DNA from: Limnothrix sp. CACIAM 69d
Lineage (GTDB): Bacteria; Cyanobacteriota; Cyanobacteriia; CACIAM-69d
NCBI GenBank assembly: GCA_001913845.2
Contig: MKGP02000047.1
Location: 1-64,000, forward strand
Length of the DNA: 64,000 nt
Reading direction: 5' to 3'
Positions within the stretch are counted from its first letter, which is position 1, and every line of letters starts with the position of its first letter. This document shows, in pieces, positions 8,365 through 18,188 of this stretch. The position numbers and the translations under genes are program-made. The notes under the pieces were generated by a model. It was not told the origin of the DNA and did not search any database. It saw only the letters and a program-made list of their open reading frames with translations.

Positions 8365-8994
8365 CTAATCGGGACGCTTAGCCCGCAGCACTTGCACCGA
8401 TCCCCCCGCATACAACGCTGGGGACACATCACAAAACCCGATCGACTCCAGCAAGCCCGGCACATCCGTCTGCACAAATTCCCAAGCCGTTTCCGTTTCA
8501 AACAGCCAGAAGAACGCGGCCACCCCCGGCCAGAACAGCGGGTTGGTGGGGGCATGGAAATCGGAAAACAGAAACCAGCCCCCCGGAACCAGCACCCGAT
8601 GGACTTCCTGAAAAATTTGGCGGAGCTGCTCAGCCTCCATTTCATGCATGGCGGCGCTGCTGTGAACCACCTCAAAGCTACCGTCCGGAAAGGGCATGGC
8701 TTCCGCAAAAGCTTCCACATAGGTAGCTTGGGGCACGGCGAGGCGGGCCCGGGCCAGGGCCTTGGGCGAAGCATCCAACCCGGTCACGCGGTTCGATCGC
8801 TCCACCAACAGCGCCGTTGTTTGCCCCCAGCCGCAACAGAGATCCAGCACCCGGGTTTCCGGTTGCCAGTCGAAGTTTTGTAACGCTAGTTGACGAAAGC
8901 GCCCCTCACCGCCCACCGCCAGGGCCGCCACCCGCGAAATGTTGTCGTATAGCCACTGGTAGCGATAACTCAAATCCCGTAGAATCGTAGCCAC
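8365..8994 (-). CDS. Class I SAM-dependent methyltransferase
   Basis: A 209-residue soluble methyltransferase. The SAM-binding motif I is VLDLCCGWGQTT (about residues 49-60), motif post-I is VTGLDAS, motif II is GSFEVVHSSAAMHEM and motif III is VLVPGGWFLFSDF. This fits the UbiE/MPBQ-like Methyltransf_11 family; the substrate cannot be inferred. Start is a GTG with AAGGA eight bases upstream; no ATG gives the conserved N-terminus. Single gene, no pathway neighbours. Confidence 0.85.
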   Translation of the reverse strand: MATILRDLSYRYQWLYDNISRVAALAVGGEGRFRQLALQNFDWQPETRVLDLCCGWGQTTALLVERSNRVTGLDASPKALARARLAVPQATYVEAFAEAMPFPDGSFEVVHSSAAMHEMEAEQLRQIFQEVHRVLVPGGWFLFSDFHAPTNPLFWPGVAAFFWLFETETAWEFVQTDVPGLLESIGFCDVSPALYAGGSVQVLRAKRPD

Positions 8995-9239
8995 AAAGCA
9001 TCCTTAAAACATTATTGACAATAGCAATCGTCCATCAGACGGCCCTTCATCAAATTAGGGTCGATGACTGAACGCCTTGAGGGTTCTGTGTTTCAGACCG
9101 TTGCGAAGTCCCTTGCCGGGTTCCCTTACCGGGTTCAGATGATGGGGCGATCGCCCATCGGCGCAAACCTCAAGATATTGTTAATATCAGTTAAGAATCT
9201 GAAAAGAAACACCAACAGCGGAACGGGAAGCAAAAGGTT

Positions 9240-10403
9240 ATGGGTCGAGATGGGGTCTTATTGCTCAACCTAGGGGGGCCGGAAAAACTGGAAGACGTGC
9301 GGCCCTTCCTGTTTAACCTATTTTCCGATCCCGAAATTATCCGGTTGCCCAGCCCAATTCTGCAAAAGCCCCTAGCCTGGCTGATCTCCACCCTGCGGGC
9401 TTCCAAATCCCAAGAGGGCTACAAGCAAATTGGTGGCGGCTCGCCCCTGCGGCAAATCACCGAAGACCAGGCCCGCGCCCTGGAAGGCAGGCTGCGGGAG
9501 CGGGGCCGCGATGCCAAGATCTACATCGGAATGCGCTATTGGTATCCCTTCACCGAAGAAGCACTCGATCAGATCAAGCGGGATGGCGTGGACAACCTGG
9601 CAATTTTGCCGCTTTATCCCCAGTTTTCAATTAGCACCAGCGGTTCCAGTTTCCGGCTGATTGAACGGTTGATAGAAAAAGATCAAACCCTGCAAAAGAT
9701 TGACCATCGCGTGGTGCAATCTTGGTACGATCGCCCCGGTTATCTCCGGGCCATGGCGGATTTGATTGCCACGGAACTCGATCGCTGTGAAGATCCCAAC
9801 AGCGCCCACATTTTCTTTAGTGCCCACGGTGTGCCCGTCAGCTACGTGACCGAGGCCGGCGATCCCTACCAGCAAGAAATTGAAGACTGCGTAGCGCGGA
9901 TTATTCGCACCCTGAATCGACCCAACCAACATACCCTCGCCTATCAAAGCCGGGTGGGCCCGATCGAGTGGTTGCAGCCCTACACGGACGATGCGATCAA
10001 GGAACTGGCCGCCCAAGGGGTGAAAACCCTGGTGGTCGTGCCGATTAGTTTCGTGTCTGAGCACATCGAAACCCTTGAAGAAATTGACATGGAATATCGG
10101 GAAGTGGCCGAAGAAGCGGGAATTCATAATTTCCACCGCGTGCCCGCCCTGAATGTCCATCCGGGTTTCATTGAGGATTTGGCCAACCTGGCGATCGAAA
10201 CCCTAGATGGCAAGGGCATGACCCTGGCCCAAACCTTGCACCCGCCCGACAAGGCCAAGATCTATCCCCAAGAGCGTTGGGAATGGGGGCTGACCACGGC
10301 GGCGGAAGTGTGGAATGGTCGCTTGGCCATGCTGGGCTTCCTGGCGCTGGCGTTGGAGTTGATTAGCGGCCGCGGGCCGCTGCACTTGGCTGGGTTGCTC
10401 TAG
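9240..10403 (+). CDS. hemH: Ferrochelatase with C-terminal chlorophyll-binding helix
   Basis: Inserts ferrous iron into protoporphyrin IX to make protoheme. The catalytic domain (about residues 1-320) starts [19 protein letters not shown] and contains the conserved IFFSAHGVP with the active-site His, and the [14 protein letters not shown] segment. A linker leads to a C-terminal transmembrane CAB-type helix with [21 protein letters not shown], the chlorophyll a/b-binding motif found in HLIP proteins. This fusion is the normal cyanobacterial and plastid type II form and places the enzyme at the thylakoid. ATG at 9240 with AAAGG just upstream. 387 residues, as usual for the fused form. Confidence 0.97.
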   Translation: MGRDGVLLLNLGGPEKLEDVRPFLFNLFSDPEIIRLPSPILQKPLAWLISTLRASKSQEGYKQIGGGSPLRQITEDQARALEGRLRERGRDAKIYIGMRYWYPFTEEALDQIKRDGVDNLAILPLYPQFSISTSGSSFRLIERLIEKDQTLQKIDHRVVQSWYDRPGYLRAMADLIATELDRCEDPNSAHIFFSAHGVPVSYVTEAGDPYQQEIEDCVARIIRTLNRPNQHTLAYQSRVGPIEWLQPYTDDAIKELAAQGVKTLVVVPISFVSEHIETLEEIDMEYREVAEEAGIHNFHRVPALNVHPGFIEDLANLAIETLDGKGMTLAQTLHPPDKAKIYPQERWEWGLTTAAEVWNGRLAMLGFLALALELISGRGPLHLAGLL

Positions 10404-10430
10404 CGGGGCGATCGGCCCGAGACCCGGTGT

Positions 10431-10465
10431 GCCTGGGGCAGGTGTGCCAATCCCCGCCCCCAGGC
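10431..10465. terminator. Terminator hairpin between hemH and the DHOD-like gene
   Basis: GCCTGGGG (10431-10438) pairs with CCCCAGGC (10458-10465). It lies between two converging genes, 28 bases past the hemH stop. Confidence 0.5.
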
Positions 10466-10475
10466 TTGTCCAGGT

Positions 10476-11528
10476 TCAGGAAGGCAAAAAGCCGCTGTGA
10501 ATGGGTGGATCGAGAATCAACCCGTGGCCCGCATCCACTCGGAAGGATTGCAGGGTTTTCAGGTATTGGGCCCGTTCGTAGGCACTGGGGTCAGGGCAAT
10601 GAACTTGGCTCATTACCCCTCGTAATTCTTCAACGGAGCTATAGTCCTGGGCCTCTAGCCAGGCCACCAGTTCCCGTTCCAAAACGCGCAAATGCTCCAG
10701 GCCATGGCGCAGCAGCACGGAACAGACCTGGGTAATTTTGGCCCCAGCCATCAGCAATTTCACCACATCGGCCCCATGTTGCACCCCACCTGTGGCCGCC
10801 AGATCCGCCTCTAACCGGCCGTAGAGCAGGGCAATCCAGCGCAGGGGCAACCGCAAATCATTGGCGGAACTGAGATAGGGAACGGGGCGCACCTCCAGCT
10901 CGATCGGGTCGATGTCGGGCTGCATAAACCGATTGAACAGCACCAAGGCATCGGCTCCGGCTTCATCAAAGCGCTGGGCCATGTTGGCCAGGCTGCTGAA
11001 GTAAGGGCTGATTTTGACCGCGACGGGGATGCTCACTTCGGCTTTGACGGCCCGCAGGGTGGTGAGGAACGATTGCTCAATATCCAGGCCGGAAATGTCC
11101 GGGTCGCTGGGGACAAAGTAAAGGTTTAGCTCGATCGCGTCGGCCCCGGCTTCCTGGATCGATCGGGCATATTCCACCCAGCCGCCGGGGGAATAGCCAT
11201 TGAGGCTGGCAATGATTGGGATGCTGAGGGCGGCTTTGGCGGTGCGAATGTGGTCGAGATAATGCTCGGGGCCCAGGCGGAAGGCTTCCGGCTCAGGAAA
11301 GTAGGTGAGGGCTTCGGGATAGCTGTCGCGCCCATGGCTGAGATGGTGGTGCAGCTCAAAACTGTCTTGCACCAGTTGTTCTTCAAACAGGGAGGGCAAG
11401 ACGATCGCCCCCGCTCCGGCATCTTCTAAGCGACGCAGGTGATCAAGAGAACTGGTGAGTGGAGCAGCGGCCGAGGGCACCAGGGGTGATCGCAGGGTGA
11501 GACCCAGATAGGTGGTGTGCAGATCCAT
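10476..11528 (-). CDS. Dihydroorotate dehydrogenase-like flavoprotein
   Basis: A 350-residue TIM-barrel protein of the dihydroorotate dehydrogenase superfamily. It begins MDLHTTYLGLTLRSPLVPSA and contains SLNGYSPGGWVEYARSIQEAGADAIELNLY, IPVAVKISPYFSSL and TGGVQHGADVVKLLMAGA, the usual FMN-phosphate and substrate-loop regions. It is not assigned to pyrimidine synthesis: this gene type is commonly found next to nifJ in cyanobacteria, and here it follows nifJ on the same strand after 125 bases. A role as an FMN oxidoreductase partner of the pyruvate:ferredoxin oxidoreductase is inference. ATG start, full length. Confidence 0.85.
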   Translation of the reverse strand: MDLHTTYLGLTLRSPLVPSAAAPLTSSLDHLRRLEDAGAGAIVLPSLFEEQLVQDSFELHHHLSHGRDSYPEALTYFPEPEAFRLGPEHYLDHIRTAKAALSIPIIASLNGYSPGGWVEYARSIQEAGADAIELNLYFVPSDPDISGLDIEQSFLTTLRAVKAEVSIPVAVKISPYFSSLANMAQRFDEAGADALVLFNRFMQPDIDPIELEVRPVPYLSSANDLRLPLRWIALLYGRLEADLAATGGVQHGADVVKLLMAGAKITQVCSVLLRHGLEHLRVLERELVAWLEAQDYSSVEELRGVMSQVHCPDPSAYERAQYLKTLQSFRVDAGHGLILDPPIHSGFLPS

Positions 11529-11653
11529 AGATTAGGGCGCTAGGTGGGGACGCTAGGGACGAAGAGAACTGTGGAGGGGTGAGCCGATCGGGCGATCGGC
11601 CCATTCAAGACTTCATTCAGGAGATTTCATTCAGGGGATTTCAGGAACGGGGC

Positions 11654-14600
11654 CTAGGAGACCGGCTTGGGTTCCGAGGAAGACGCGGCATCCCCTGGCG
11701 GCGTTGGGCTGGGGCGATCGGCTCCTGGGGGCTGCCCGATCGACTGGGCCGCCAGGTATTGATAGAACCGCCAGCGGTGGTTAATGTCCGCCTGGGCCTG
11801 TTGGGCCAACTGTTGCGCGGCGGCCGGGTTGGTCTTGCTCAACATTTTGAAGCGGGTTTCCATGTCCATGGCCGCCGCCACAGGCATCTTCGGCGCGGGC
11901 GAATCCAAATGCAGCGGATTTTTGCCCTGGGCCACCAAATCCGGGTGATAGCGATAGAGGAACCAACGACCGCTATCCACCGCAGCTTTCTGGTGAGTCG
12001 TTCCCTTGCTCATATCAATGCCATGGGCAATGCAGTGGCTATAGGCCAAAATCAGCGAGGGGCCGTCGTAGGCTTCGGCTTCCAGAAAAGCCCGCAGGGT
12101 ATGTTCATCACGGGCCCCCATGGCCACGCTGGCCACGTAGATGTTGCCGTAGGTCATGGCGATCGCCCCGAGATCTTTCTTGGCGGCGGGTTTCCCACCA
12201 GCGGCAAACTTGGCCACCGCGCCTCGGGGGGTTGATTTTGAAGCTTGCCCCCCCGTGTTGGAATAGACTTCCGTATCCAAAACCAACACATTGACGTTTT
12301 GGCCGCTGGCCAGGACATGATCCAAGCCGCCAAAGCCAATGTCATAGGCCCAACCGTCACCCCCCACAATCCAGACAGATTTCTTGACGAGGTAGTCTGC
12401 CACGGCCAACAACCGCCGAGCATCGGGGTGATTGATCTCGGGGAGGCGGGTTTTCAGGCTGGCCACCCGATCGCGCTGTTCCCAAATTTCCGCTTCGGTG
12501 CGCTGTTCCGCCTGCAACAGATCTTGAACCGTGTTGTCACCCAGTTCCCCGGCCAACCGCTTCAGCAGCTCGCTGGCGAAGGTGGCTTGCTGATTCACGG
12601 ACAGGCGGAACCCAAGGCCAAATTCCGCGTTGTCCTCAAACAGGCTGTTTGCCCAGGCGGGGCCGCGGCCATCGGCATTTTTAGTCCAAGGGGTGGTGGG
12701 CAGGTTGCCGCCATAGATTGAGGAGCAACCGGTGGCGTTGGCAATCAATGCCCGATCGCCAAACAATTGGGACACCAACTTTAGGTAGGGTGTTTCGCCG
12801 CAACCGGCACAGGCCCCTGAGAATTCAAAGAGCGGCTCTTGCCATTGCTGTTGACGCAGCCGATCGGGATGTAATTTGGTGCGATCGGGATTCGGCAGCC
12901 CCAAGAAAAAGTCCCAGTTTGTCCGCTCTGCGTCGCGCACCTCGTTGGGGTTCACCCAATTCAGCGCCTTGCGAGAGGGGCGCTTGCGATCCTTCGCGGG
13001 GCAAATTTCCACACAAAGACCGCAGCCGGTGCAGTCTTCCGGAGCCACCTGAATGGTGAATTTTTCGCCTTTGAAGTCTGGGTCGCGCGTGTCGGCCACC
13101 CGGAACCCGGCCGGCGCATCTCCCAAAGCGGACGGATCGTAGGATTTGCCGCGAATGGTGGCATGGGGACAAATGGCGATGCACTTGCCACACTGCACGC
13201 AAACCTCTGGATCCCATTCGGGCAGTTGCTGGGCAATGTTGCGTTTTTCCCATTGGGACGTGCCCGTGGGATAGGTGCCATCGCAGGGCAAGGCGCTCAC
13301 CGGCAGTCGATCGCCCTCCCGAGCCATCATCGCCGCCTGCACATTGCGCACAAAATCCGGCGCGCGATCGGACACCATGGGCAACCGATGCAAGGTGGAT
13401 TGGGCCGATCGAATCGGCACCTCTTGCAAATTCGACAGGGTGTTATCCACCGCCCGCAGGTTCATATTCACCACGGCGCTACCTTTTTTGCCGTAGGTTT
13501 TTTGAATTGCCGCCCGAATTTGATTGAGGGCTTCTTCCTGGGGCAACACCCCCGTCAAGGTGAAGAAACAAACCTGCATTGGAATATTAATGTGACCGCC
13601 CGTGCCACTCTCGCGAGCCACTTTATAGGCATCAATTGCCCAAAGTTTCAGTTGCTTCCGAATGATGATTTCTTGGGCCTCTAGCGGCAAATGATCCCAA
13701 AGTTCCGCCGCCGGATAGGCCGCGTTGATCAGCACCGTTGCTCCATCAAGGGCCTTGTCCAAAATTTCATAGCGTTCCAGGAACATCCACTGGTGACAGC
13801 CAATGAAATTCGCACCTTCAATTAGGTAAGGGGCCCGAATCGGGTCAGCCCCAAAGCGCAGGTGGGAAACGGTCATTGCTCCCGATTTCTTGGAGTCATA
13901 GACGAAATAGCCCTGGGCATATTGATCGGTACTGTCGCCAATAATTTCGATCGTGTTTTTGTTGGCTCCCACGGTTCCATCGGCCCCCAAGCCATAGAAA
14001 ATGGCTGCAAAGGTGCGATCGCCCGGCAAAGCAAAGTTGGGGTCAAAGTCCAAGGATGTGAAGCTCACATCATCCACAATTCCCACCGTGAATCCATTCT
14101 TGGGTTCCGGTAATTGCAGATTTTCAAACACCGCCTTCACCATGGCCGGTGTGAATTCCTTGGAAGACAATCCATAGCGCCCACCGATCATCGTTTTAAT
14201 CGCTGAGTGTTGCGCCGATTGTTGAACCGTTGCCACCACGTCTAGATAAAGCGGTTCGCCCAATGCACCGGGTTCCTTGGTGCGATCGAGAACGGCAATG
14301 CGTTGGGTACTGATGGGCAATACGGCGAGGAAATCCGCCGCATTCCAGGGGCGATATAAACGAACTTTCAAGACTCCCAATTTCTGTCCCTGTTGATTCA
14401 GGGCCTGCACCGTTTCTTCAACGGTTTCGCAACCGGAACCCATCAGAATCACCACGGATTCTGCTTCCGGATCACCCACATATTCAAAGGGCTGATAAAC
14501 CCGTCCCGTCAGATTGCCAAATTCCGCCATCACGGATTTCACAATTTCCGAACAAGCAAGATAAAACGGATTAACAGTTTCCCGACCTTGGAAATAAACA

Positions 14601-15271
14601 TCGGGGTTTTGGGCCGTGCCACGCATCACCGGGCGATCGGGTGTTAGGGCCCGATCGCGGTGTTCCAAAATTGCTGTTTCCGGGATCATGGCTCGCAAAT
14701 GATCTTCATCCACGGGAACGATTTTTTGAATTTCGTGGGAAGTCCGAAAGCCATCAAAAAAGTGCAAAAACGGCACTCGAGATTTCAAGGCCGCAATGTG
14801 GGAAATCGCAGCAAAATCATGGGCTTCTTGCACCGAAGCCGAACACAACAGCGCCCAACCCGTGCCCCGCGTGGCCATCACATCGCTGTGATCCCCAAAA
14901 ATTGACAACCCTTGGGCCGCAAGCGATCGGGCAGCCACATGCAAGGTCGCACCGGTCAATTCCCCGGCAATTTTGTACATGTTGGGAATCATCAACAGCA
15001 ACCCTTGGGAAGCCGTGAACGTGGTGGCCAAGGATCCCGCCTGGAGCGCCCCATGCAGCGTGCCCGCCGCTCCGGCTTCGCTTTGCATTTCCACCACGCT
15101 CGGCACAGATCCCCAAAGATTGGGCTTGTTTTGAGCTGCCCAAGCATCAGACCATTCCCCCATGGGCGAAGCGGGCGTAATGGGGTAAATAACAATTAGT
15201 TCACTGAGACTGTAGGCAATTTTGGCAACGGCTTCGTTACCATCAAGAGTCATGGTTTGGTAGCGTTTCAT
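11654..15271 (-). CDS. nifJ: Pyruvate:ferredoxin (flavodoxin) oxidoreductase
   Basis: Oxidatively decarboxylates pyruvate to acetyl-CoA and passes electrons to ferredoxin or flavodoxin; cytoplasmic homodimer with thiamine diphosphate and three [4Fe-4S] clusters. Visible parts: N-terminal YPITPASPMGE pyruvate-binding motif; ferredoxin-like domain with CVQCGKCIAICPH and CTGCGLCVEICPAK; and the thiamine diphosphate region with GACAGCGETPYLKL, NATGCSSIYGGNLPTTPW and GGDGWAYDIGFGGLDHV. About 1205 residues, normal for a fused one-chain enzyme. The ATG at 15271 is preferred because GGAG lies eight to ten bases upstream; an ATG two codons earlier and another at 15295 are alternatives. It follows hoxW by 48 bases on the same strand and ends before the DHOD-like gene, so it is probably co-transcribed with the hydrogenase genes. 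Confidence 0.97.
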   Translation of the reverse strand: MKRYQTMTLDGNEAVAKIAYSLSELIVIYPITPASPMGEWSDAWAAQNKPNLWGSVPSVVEMQSEAGAAGTLHGALQAGSLATTFTASQGLLLMIPNMYKIAGELTGATLHVAARSLAAQGLSIFGDHSDVMATRGTGWALLCSASVQEAHDFAAISHIAALKSRVPFLHFFDGFRTSHEIQKIVPVDEDHLRAMIPETAILEHRDRALTPDRPVMRGTAQNPDVYFQGRETVNPFYLACSEIVKSVMAEFGNLTGRVYQPFEYVGDPEAESVVILMGSGCETVEETVQALNQQGQKLGVLKVRLYRPWNAADFLAVLPISTQRIAVLDRTKEPGALGEPLYLDVVATVQQSAQHSAIKTMIGGRYGLSSKEFTPAMVKAVFENLQLPEPKNGFTVGIVDDVSFTSLDFDPNFALPGDRTFAAIFYGLGADGTVGANKNTIEIIGDSTDQYAQGYFVYDSKKSGAMTVSHLRFGADPIRAPYLIEGANFIGCHQWMFLERYEILDKALDGATVLINAAYPAAELWDHLPLEAQEIIIRKQLKLWAIDAYKVARESGTGGHINIPMQVCFFTLTGVLPQEEALNQIRAAIQKTYGKKGSAVVNMNLRAVDNTLSNLQEVPIRSAQSTLHRLPMVSDRAPDFVRNVQAAMMAREGDRLPVSALPCDGTYPTGTSQWEKRNIAQQLPEWDPEVCVQCGKCIAICPHATIRGKSYDPSALGDAPAGFRVADTRDPDFKGEKFTIQVAPEDCTGCGLCVEICPAKDRKRPSRKALNWVNPNEVRDAERTNWDFFLGLPNPDRTKLHPDRLRQQQWQEPLFEFSGACAGCGETPYLKLVSQLFGDRALIANATGCSSIYGGNLPTTPWTKNADGRGPAWANSLFEDNAEFGLGFRLSVNQQATFASELLKRLAGELGDNTVQDLLQAEQRTEAEIWEQRDRVASLKTRLPEINHPDARRLLAVADYLVKKSVWIVGGDGWAYDIGFGGLDHVLASGQNVNVLVLDTEVYSNTGGQASKSTPRGAVAKFAAGGKPAAKKDLGAIAMTYGNIYVASVAMGARDEHTLRAFLEAEAYDGPSLILAYSHCIAHGIDMSKGTTHQKAAVDSGRWFLYRYHPDLVAQGKNPLHLDSPAPKMPVAAAMDMETRFKMLSKTNPAAAQQLAQQAQADINHRWRFYQYLAAQSIGQPPGADRPSPTPPGDAASSSEPKPVS

Positions 15272-15319
15272 GGTCATCACTCCAGCAAAAGGCACAGGGA
15301 AGAACAGCGGGTAATTGAT

Positions 15320-15904
15320 TTAGATTCGGACGGGCAATTTCAGGGACTCGCTGGGCAGATGAAGCGAGGGAAACTTAGTCGTCATGCCTTGTACCTCGTC
15401 AATCAGGGTTTGAATGACAACCAGCGCCCGTTGCATTCCTTGAATGGCAATTTCAGAAAATTCGCAGCCCAACTCAAAGGACACCGCAGGCACTGCAATT
15501 AACCAAGCTGGGGGCACATGGCCATAGAGCCATTTCGTCATGTGCAACAGACTTTCGGGTTGATAGAAATGACCCAAAAGGCTGGGAATTTCTGGATTTT
15601 CAGCGGCAACCGTTGCGGAAGCTGGGGTGGGTGGGCGAATTCCCAAATCCAGCGATCGCAGTTGGGTTTTGGGGGCAGACATTTTCAGGGCATTGCAGTC
15701 TAAGGCATCAACAAAAATTACCAAGCCAGCTCCCGCGATCGAATCGGCTAACTCCGGGGTTAGTTGATGACAAATGAGGGTTTGAAGTTGTGAATTTTGC
15801 CATTGGGAAATGGCTTGGGCGACCGCTGGCCCCACACCGTCATCACTGCGAAGGGTATTGCCATAACCAATCACCAAGATTGGGGATGGAAGATGGGTAA
15901 CCAT
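15320..15904 (-). CDS. hoxW: Hydrogenase maturation endopeptidase HoxW
   Basis: Cleaves the C-terminal extension of HoxH after nickel insertion. It starts VTHLPSPILVIGYGNTLRSDDGVGP, the signature of HybD/HycI-type proteases. The conserved acidic residue of the LRSDDG loop and the Asp of VIFVDALD are the expected nickel ligands. HLTP-like and SFELGCEFSE segments follow. About 194 residues, slightly longer than E. coli HybD. The ATG at 15904 has a GAGGTG 12 bases upstream. It lies immediately after hoxH in the operon, next to its probable substrate. Confidence 0.92.
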   Translation of the reverse strand: MVTHLPSPILVIGYGNTLRSDDGVGPAVAQAISQWQNSQLQTLICHQLTPELADSIAGAGLVIFVDALDCNALKMSAPKTQLRSLDLGIRPPTPASATVAAENPEIPSLLGHFYQPESLLHMTKWLYGHVPPAWLIAVPAVSFELGCEFSEIAIQGMQRALVVIQTLIDEVQGMTTKFPSLHLPSESLKLPVRI

Positions 15905-16056
15905 AGGGCGATCGCACCTCAAAAACTAGCGAGATTCCGGCCAATGCCACTGAGCTGTTTCAACTAAGTCATTTGGTCATGGAGTTCAAGGGGTTGCTCA
16001 CCCACCGATCGGTGATTAATACCGTCAATCAGAACTCCATTTTTCACCTGCAACTC

Positions 16057-17496
16057 CTAGGACGATCGTTCCAAGGTCTGAATCAGTACCCGATCGGCAT
16101 TGAACACATCTAGTTTCAGTGGCATTTGCCCCACCGCATGGGTTGAACAACTTAAGCAAGGATCGAAGGCTCGAATTCCCGCTTCAACTCGATTCAAAAT
16201 TCCCTCTGGAATCGATCCATCGCTGCTGCCTTCCACATAATGTTGAGCAATTTGTTTGATGGTACGATTCATCGCCAGGTTATTTTGACCCGTGGCAATG
16301 ATCAGATTCACCGATTGAATTAAGCCGTTTTCATCCACTTGGTAATGGTGAAACAATGTGCCCCGAGGTGCTTCACTCACACCCACTCCATTCAGTTCAT
16401 TAATACCGGCTTCCGCCCGCACCCGTGACGACTGCACATCAGGATCATTCACTAACTGTTCGATCGCCTCAACACAGGCCAAAATTTCAATCAATCGAGC
16501 GTAGTGATAGAAAAACGAAGAAGTAGCCACTCGCCCGCCGGCCCGCTGTCTGAATCGCTCCAGGGCCCGATCGGCTTCTGGTGTGCCAATGAAGTCACAA
16601 ATATTCAACCGAGCCAGGGGCCCGACACGATACACCCCATCGGGATAGCCCAAGGGTTTGTAGTAGGGAAACTTCAGATAAGACCAGGGTTCAACGGCTT
16701 CACCAATGAAGGATTGATAGTCATCTTCCGAAAGGCGATCGGCGACAATTTGCCCTTCACTGTCAATGATGCGGAGATGCCCACCGTAATGCTCCCAGCG
16801 CCCGTCGTCACCCACCAAACTCATGAAAAGCGATGGAAATTTACCAAACACATCGACTTCCACCGGATGGGCATCCAGCCACGATTCAAACAGTTCGATC
16901 GCGCTTAAAATTGTGGCTCGCGATTCCGGCAATCGGTCTTGAATCCAAGCTTTTCCTTCATCGGACAAGGGATAGCGAACCCCGCCAGGAACCGGCCAAG
17001 CCGCATGAATTTTGCGCGCTCCCAACAGCTCAATCACCGTTTGGCCAAACTGCCGCAACCGAATCCCCGCCCGCGCCAAGTCCGGATTCGCCGCCATTAA
17101 TCCAAAAACATTGCGCTGGCCTGGGTCACTGTCCCAACCCAGCAGAAAATCGGGACTGCTGAGATGGAAAAAGCTGAGGGCGTGGGATTGCAAAATTTGC
17201 CCCAGGTTCATCATCCGCCGCAACTTTTCACCCGCGATCGGGACACGCACGGCCAAGATTTTGTCGCCGGTTTTTGCAGAGGCCAACAAGTGACTCACGG
17301 GGCAAATACCACAGATACGGGAAGTAATGCCCGCCATTTCCCACATGGGTCGCCCTTCGCAGAATTTTTCAAACCCGCGAAATTCAACCACATGAAAGTG
17401 GGCATCTTCGACTTTTCCCGCATCATCCAAAAATAGGGAGATTTTGGCATGACCTTCAATGCGGGTGACCGGATCAATAACCAGTTTAGAACTCAT
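16057..17496 (-). CDS. hoxH: Bidirectional [NiFe] hydrogenase large subunit HoxH
   Basis: Catalytic subunit carrying the NiFe(CN)2CO site; reversibly interconverts H2 and protons. The N-terminal nickel motif is [10 protein letters not shown] (about residues 60-69). The C-terminal motif is [12 protein letters not shown], followed by a tail of about 20 residues ([12 protein letters not shown] onward) that HoxW should remove. 479 residues, typical for HoxH of the NAD-linked group 3d enzymes. The start ATG gives the conserved [22 protein letters not shown]-like insertion of about 217 bases separates it from the rest of the operon upstream, while hoxW follows after 152 bases. Confidence 0.97.
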   Translation of the reverse strand: MSSKLVIDPVTRIEGHAKISLFLDDAGKVEDAHFHVVEFRGFEKFCEGRPMWEMAGITSRICGICPVSHLLASAKTGDKILAVRVPIAGEKLRRMMNLGQILQSHALSFFHLSSPDFLLGWDSDPGQRNVFGLMAANPDLARAGIRLRQFGQTVIELLGARKIHAAWPVPGGVRYPLSDEGKAWIQDRLPESRATILSAIELFESWLDAHPVEVDVFGKFPSLFMSLVGDDGRWEHYGGHLRIIDSEGQIVADRLSEDDYQSFIGEAVEPWSYLKFPYYKPLGYPDGVYRVGPLARLNICDFIGTPEADRALERFRQRAGGRVATSSFFYHYARLIEILACVEAIEQLVNDPDVQSSRVRAEAGINELNGVGVSEAPRGTLFHHYQVDENGLIQSVNLIIATGQNNLAMNRTIKQIAQHYVEGSSDGSIPEGILNRVEAGIRAFDPCLSCSTHAVGQMPLKLDVFNADRVLIQTLERSS

Positions 17497-17595
17497 AATA
17501 CTCGCATAATTTCAGAGGATTACCGCAGCCCAATGGGTCTATTTTCAATTGCCGATTTCTGCCAACTCAAGTCCTGTTTAACTGACGGTTCAACT

Positions 17596-17813
17596 TAGAA
17601 AGTGTCTGAGCAGTTCTTTGGGTAATTGCAAGGCGTTAGTCATCGTGGGAGCAAGGGTCTTAAGCCCCTTGTTTTGTTTAAGCCTCTTGTCTTGTTGAAG
17701 CTCCTTATTTTGTGTGCGGGAGCAAGGGGCTTAAGCCCCTTGTTTTTGTTAATGTCTTCGTCAATCCACGAGAGATGCAAAGTGACCGTTTTGGCTTTTC
17801 AAGCATTCTCTTA
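17596..17813. mobile_element. MITE-like repeat, copy B/C (two cores)
   Basis: Bounded by imperfect inverted ends: TTAGAAAGTGTCTGAG at 17595-17610 and CAAGCATTCTCTTAA at 17800-17814. It holds two cores: CAAGGGTCTTAAGCCCCTTG at 17652-17671 and the perfect palindrome at 17723-17742, 71 bases apart, so part of the element is duplicated. Its right end (GTGACCGTTTTGGCTTTTC) matches that of copy D (GTAACAGTTTTAGCTTTTC). It lies inside the hox operon and supplies the stop codon of the FPD-repeat gene. Confidence 0.7.
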
Positions 17814-18173
17814 AGTCAAGCCAGGAAAGCTGGTGACAAACTGAATTTTGAGGTCAGGAAATGCCGTCACAAATTTAATTTTGAAGTCGGGGAAAGCATT
17901 GACAAATTGCCACTCACCACACCGATCGGGAAATGCGTTGACAATCTGCACTTTCAAATCGGGGAATGCTTCAACAACCTGCACCGTAAAATCGGGAAAG
18001 GATTCGACAATTTGCACCTTGCCAAAGAGAGGACGCTCTTTGTATTGACAGGTGCTGGGGGAATTGGCCCTGGCTCCTAAGCTCCAGAGGGATAAGATCA
18101 GCCCGATCGCCCCAATCAAGAGTCCCCTCGAAAGCGAAAGTCGCCAGGGTTGCCGCCGTCGATCGCCTGCCAT
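17811..18173 (-). CDS. Secreted FPD-repeat protein encoded in the hox operon
   Basis: A 120-residue exported protein. A basic N-terminus and hydrophobic segment (GLLIGAIGLILSLWSLG) form a signal peptide ending near GARANS. The mature part is almost entirely six 11-residue repeats: KVQIVESFPDF, TVQVVEAFPDL, KVQIVNAFPDR, (CGE)WQFVNAFPDF, KIKFVTAFPDL, KIQFVTSFPGL. Alternating hydrophobic and polar residues followed by FPD suggest stacked beta-strands, as in a small solenoid. Two Cys (CQYKERP and RCGEW) could pair. It starts 15 bases after the hoxY stop on the same strand, so it is co-transcribed. Its last codons run into the end of the MITE-like element, so the original C-terminus may have been longer. 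I know of similar FPD-repeat proteins elsewhere but no assigned function. Confidence 0.75.
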   Translation of the reverse strand: MAGDRRRQPWRLSLSRGLLIGAIGLILSLWSLGARANSPSTCQYKERPLFGKVQIVESFPDFTVQVVEAFPDLKVQIVNAFPDRCGEWQFVNAFPDFKIKFVTAFPDLKIQFVTSFPGLT

Positions 18174-18188
18174 GGTTGCCCCCTCTCC

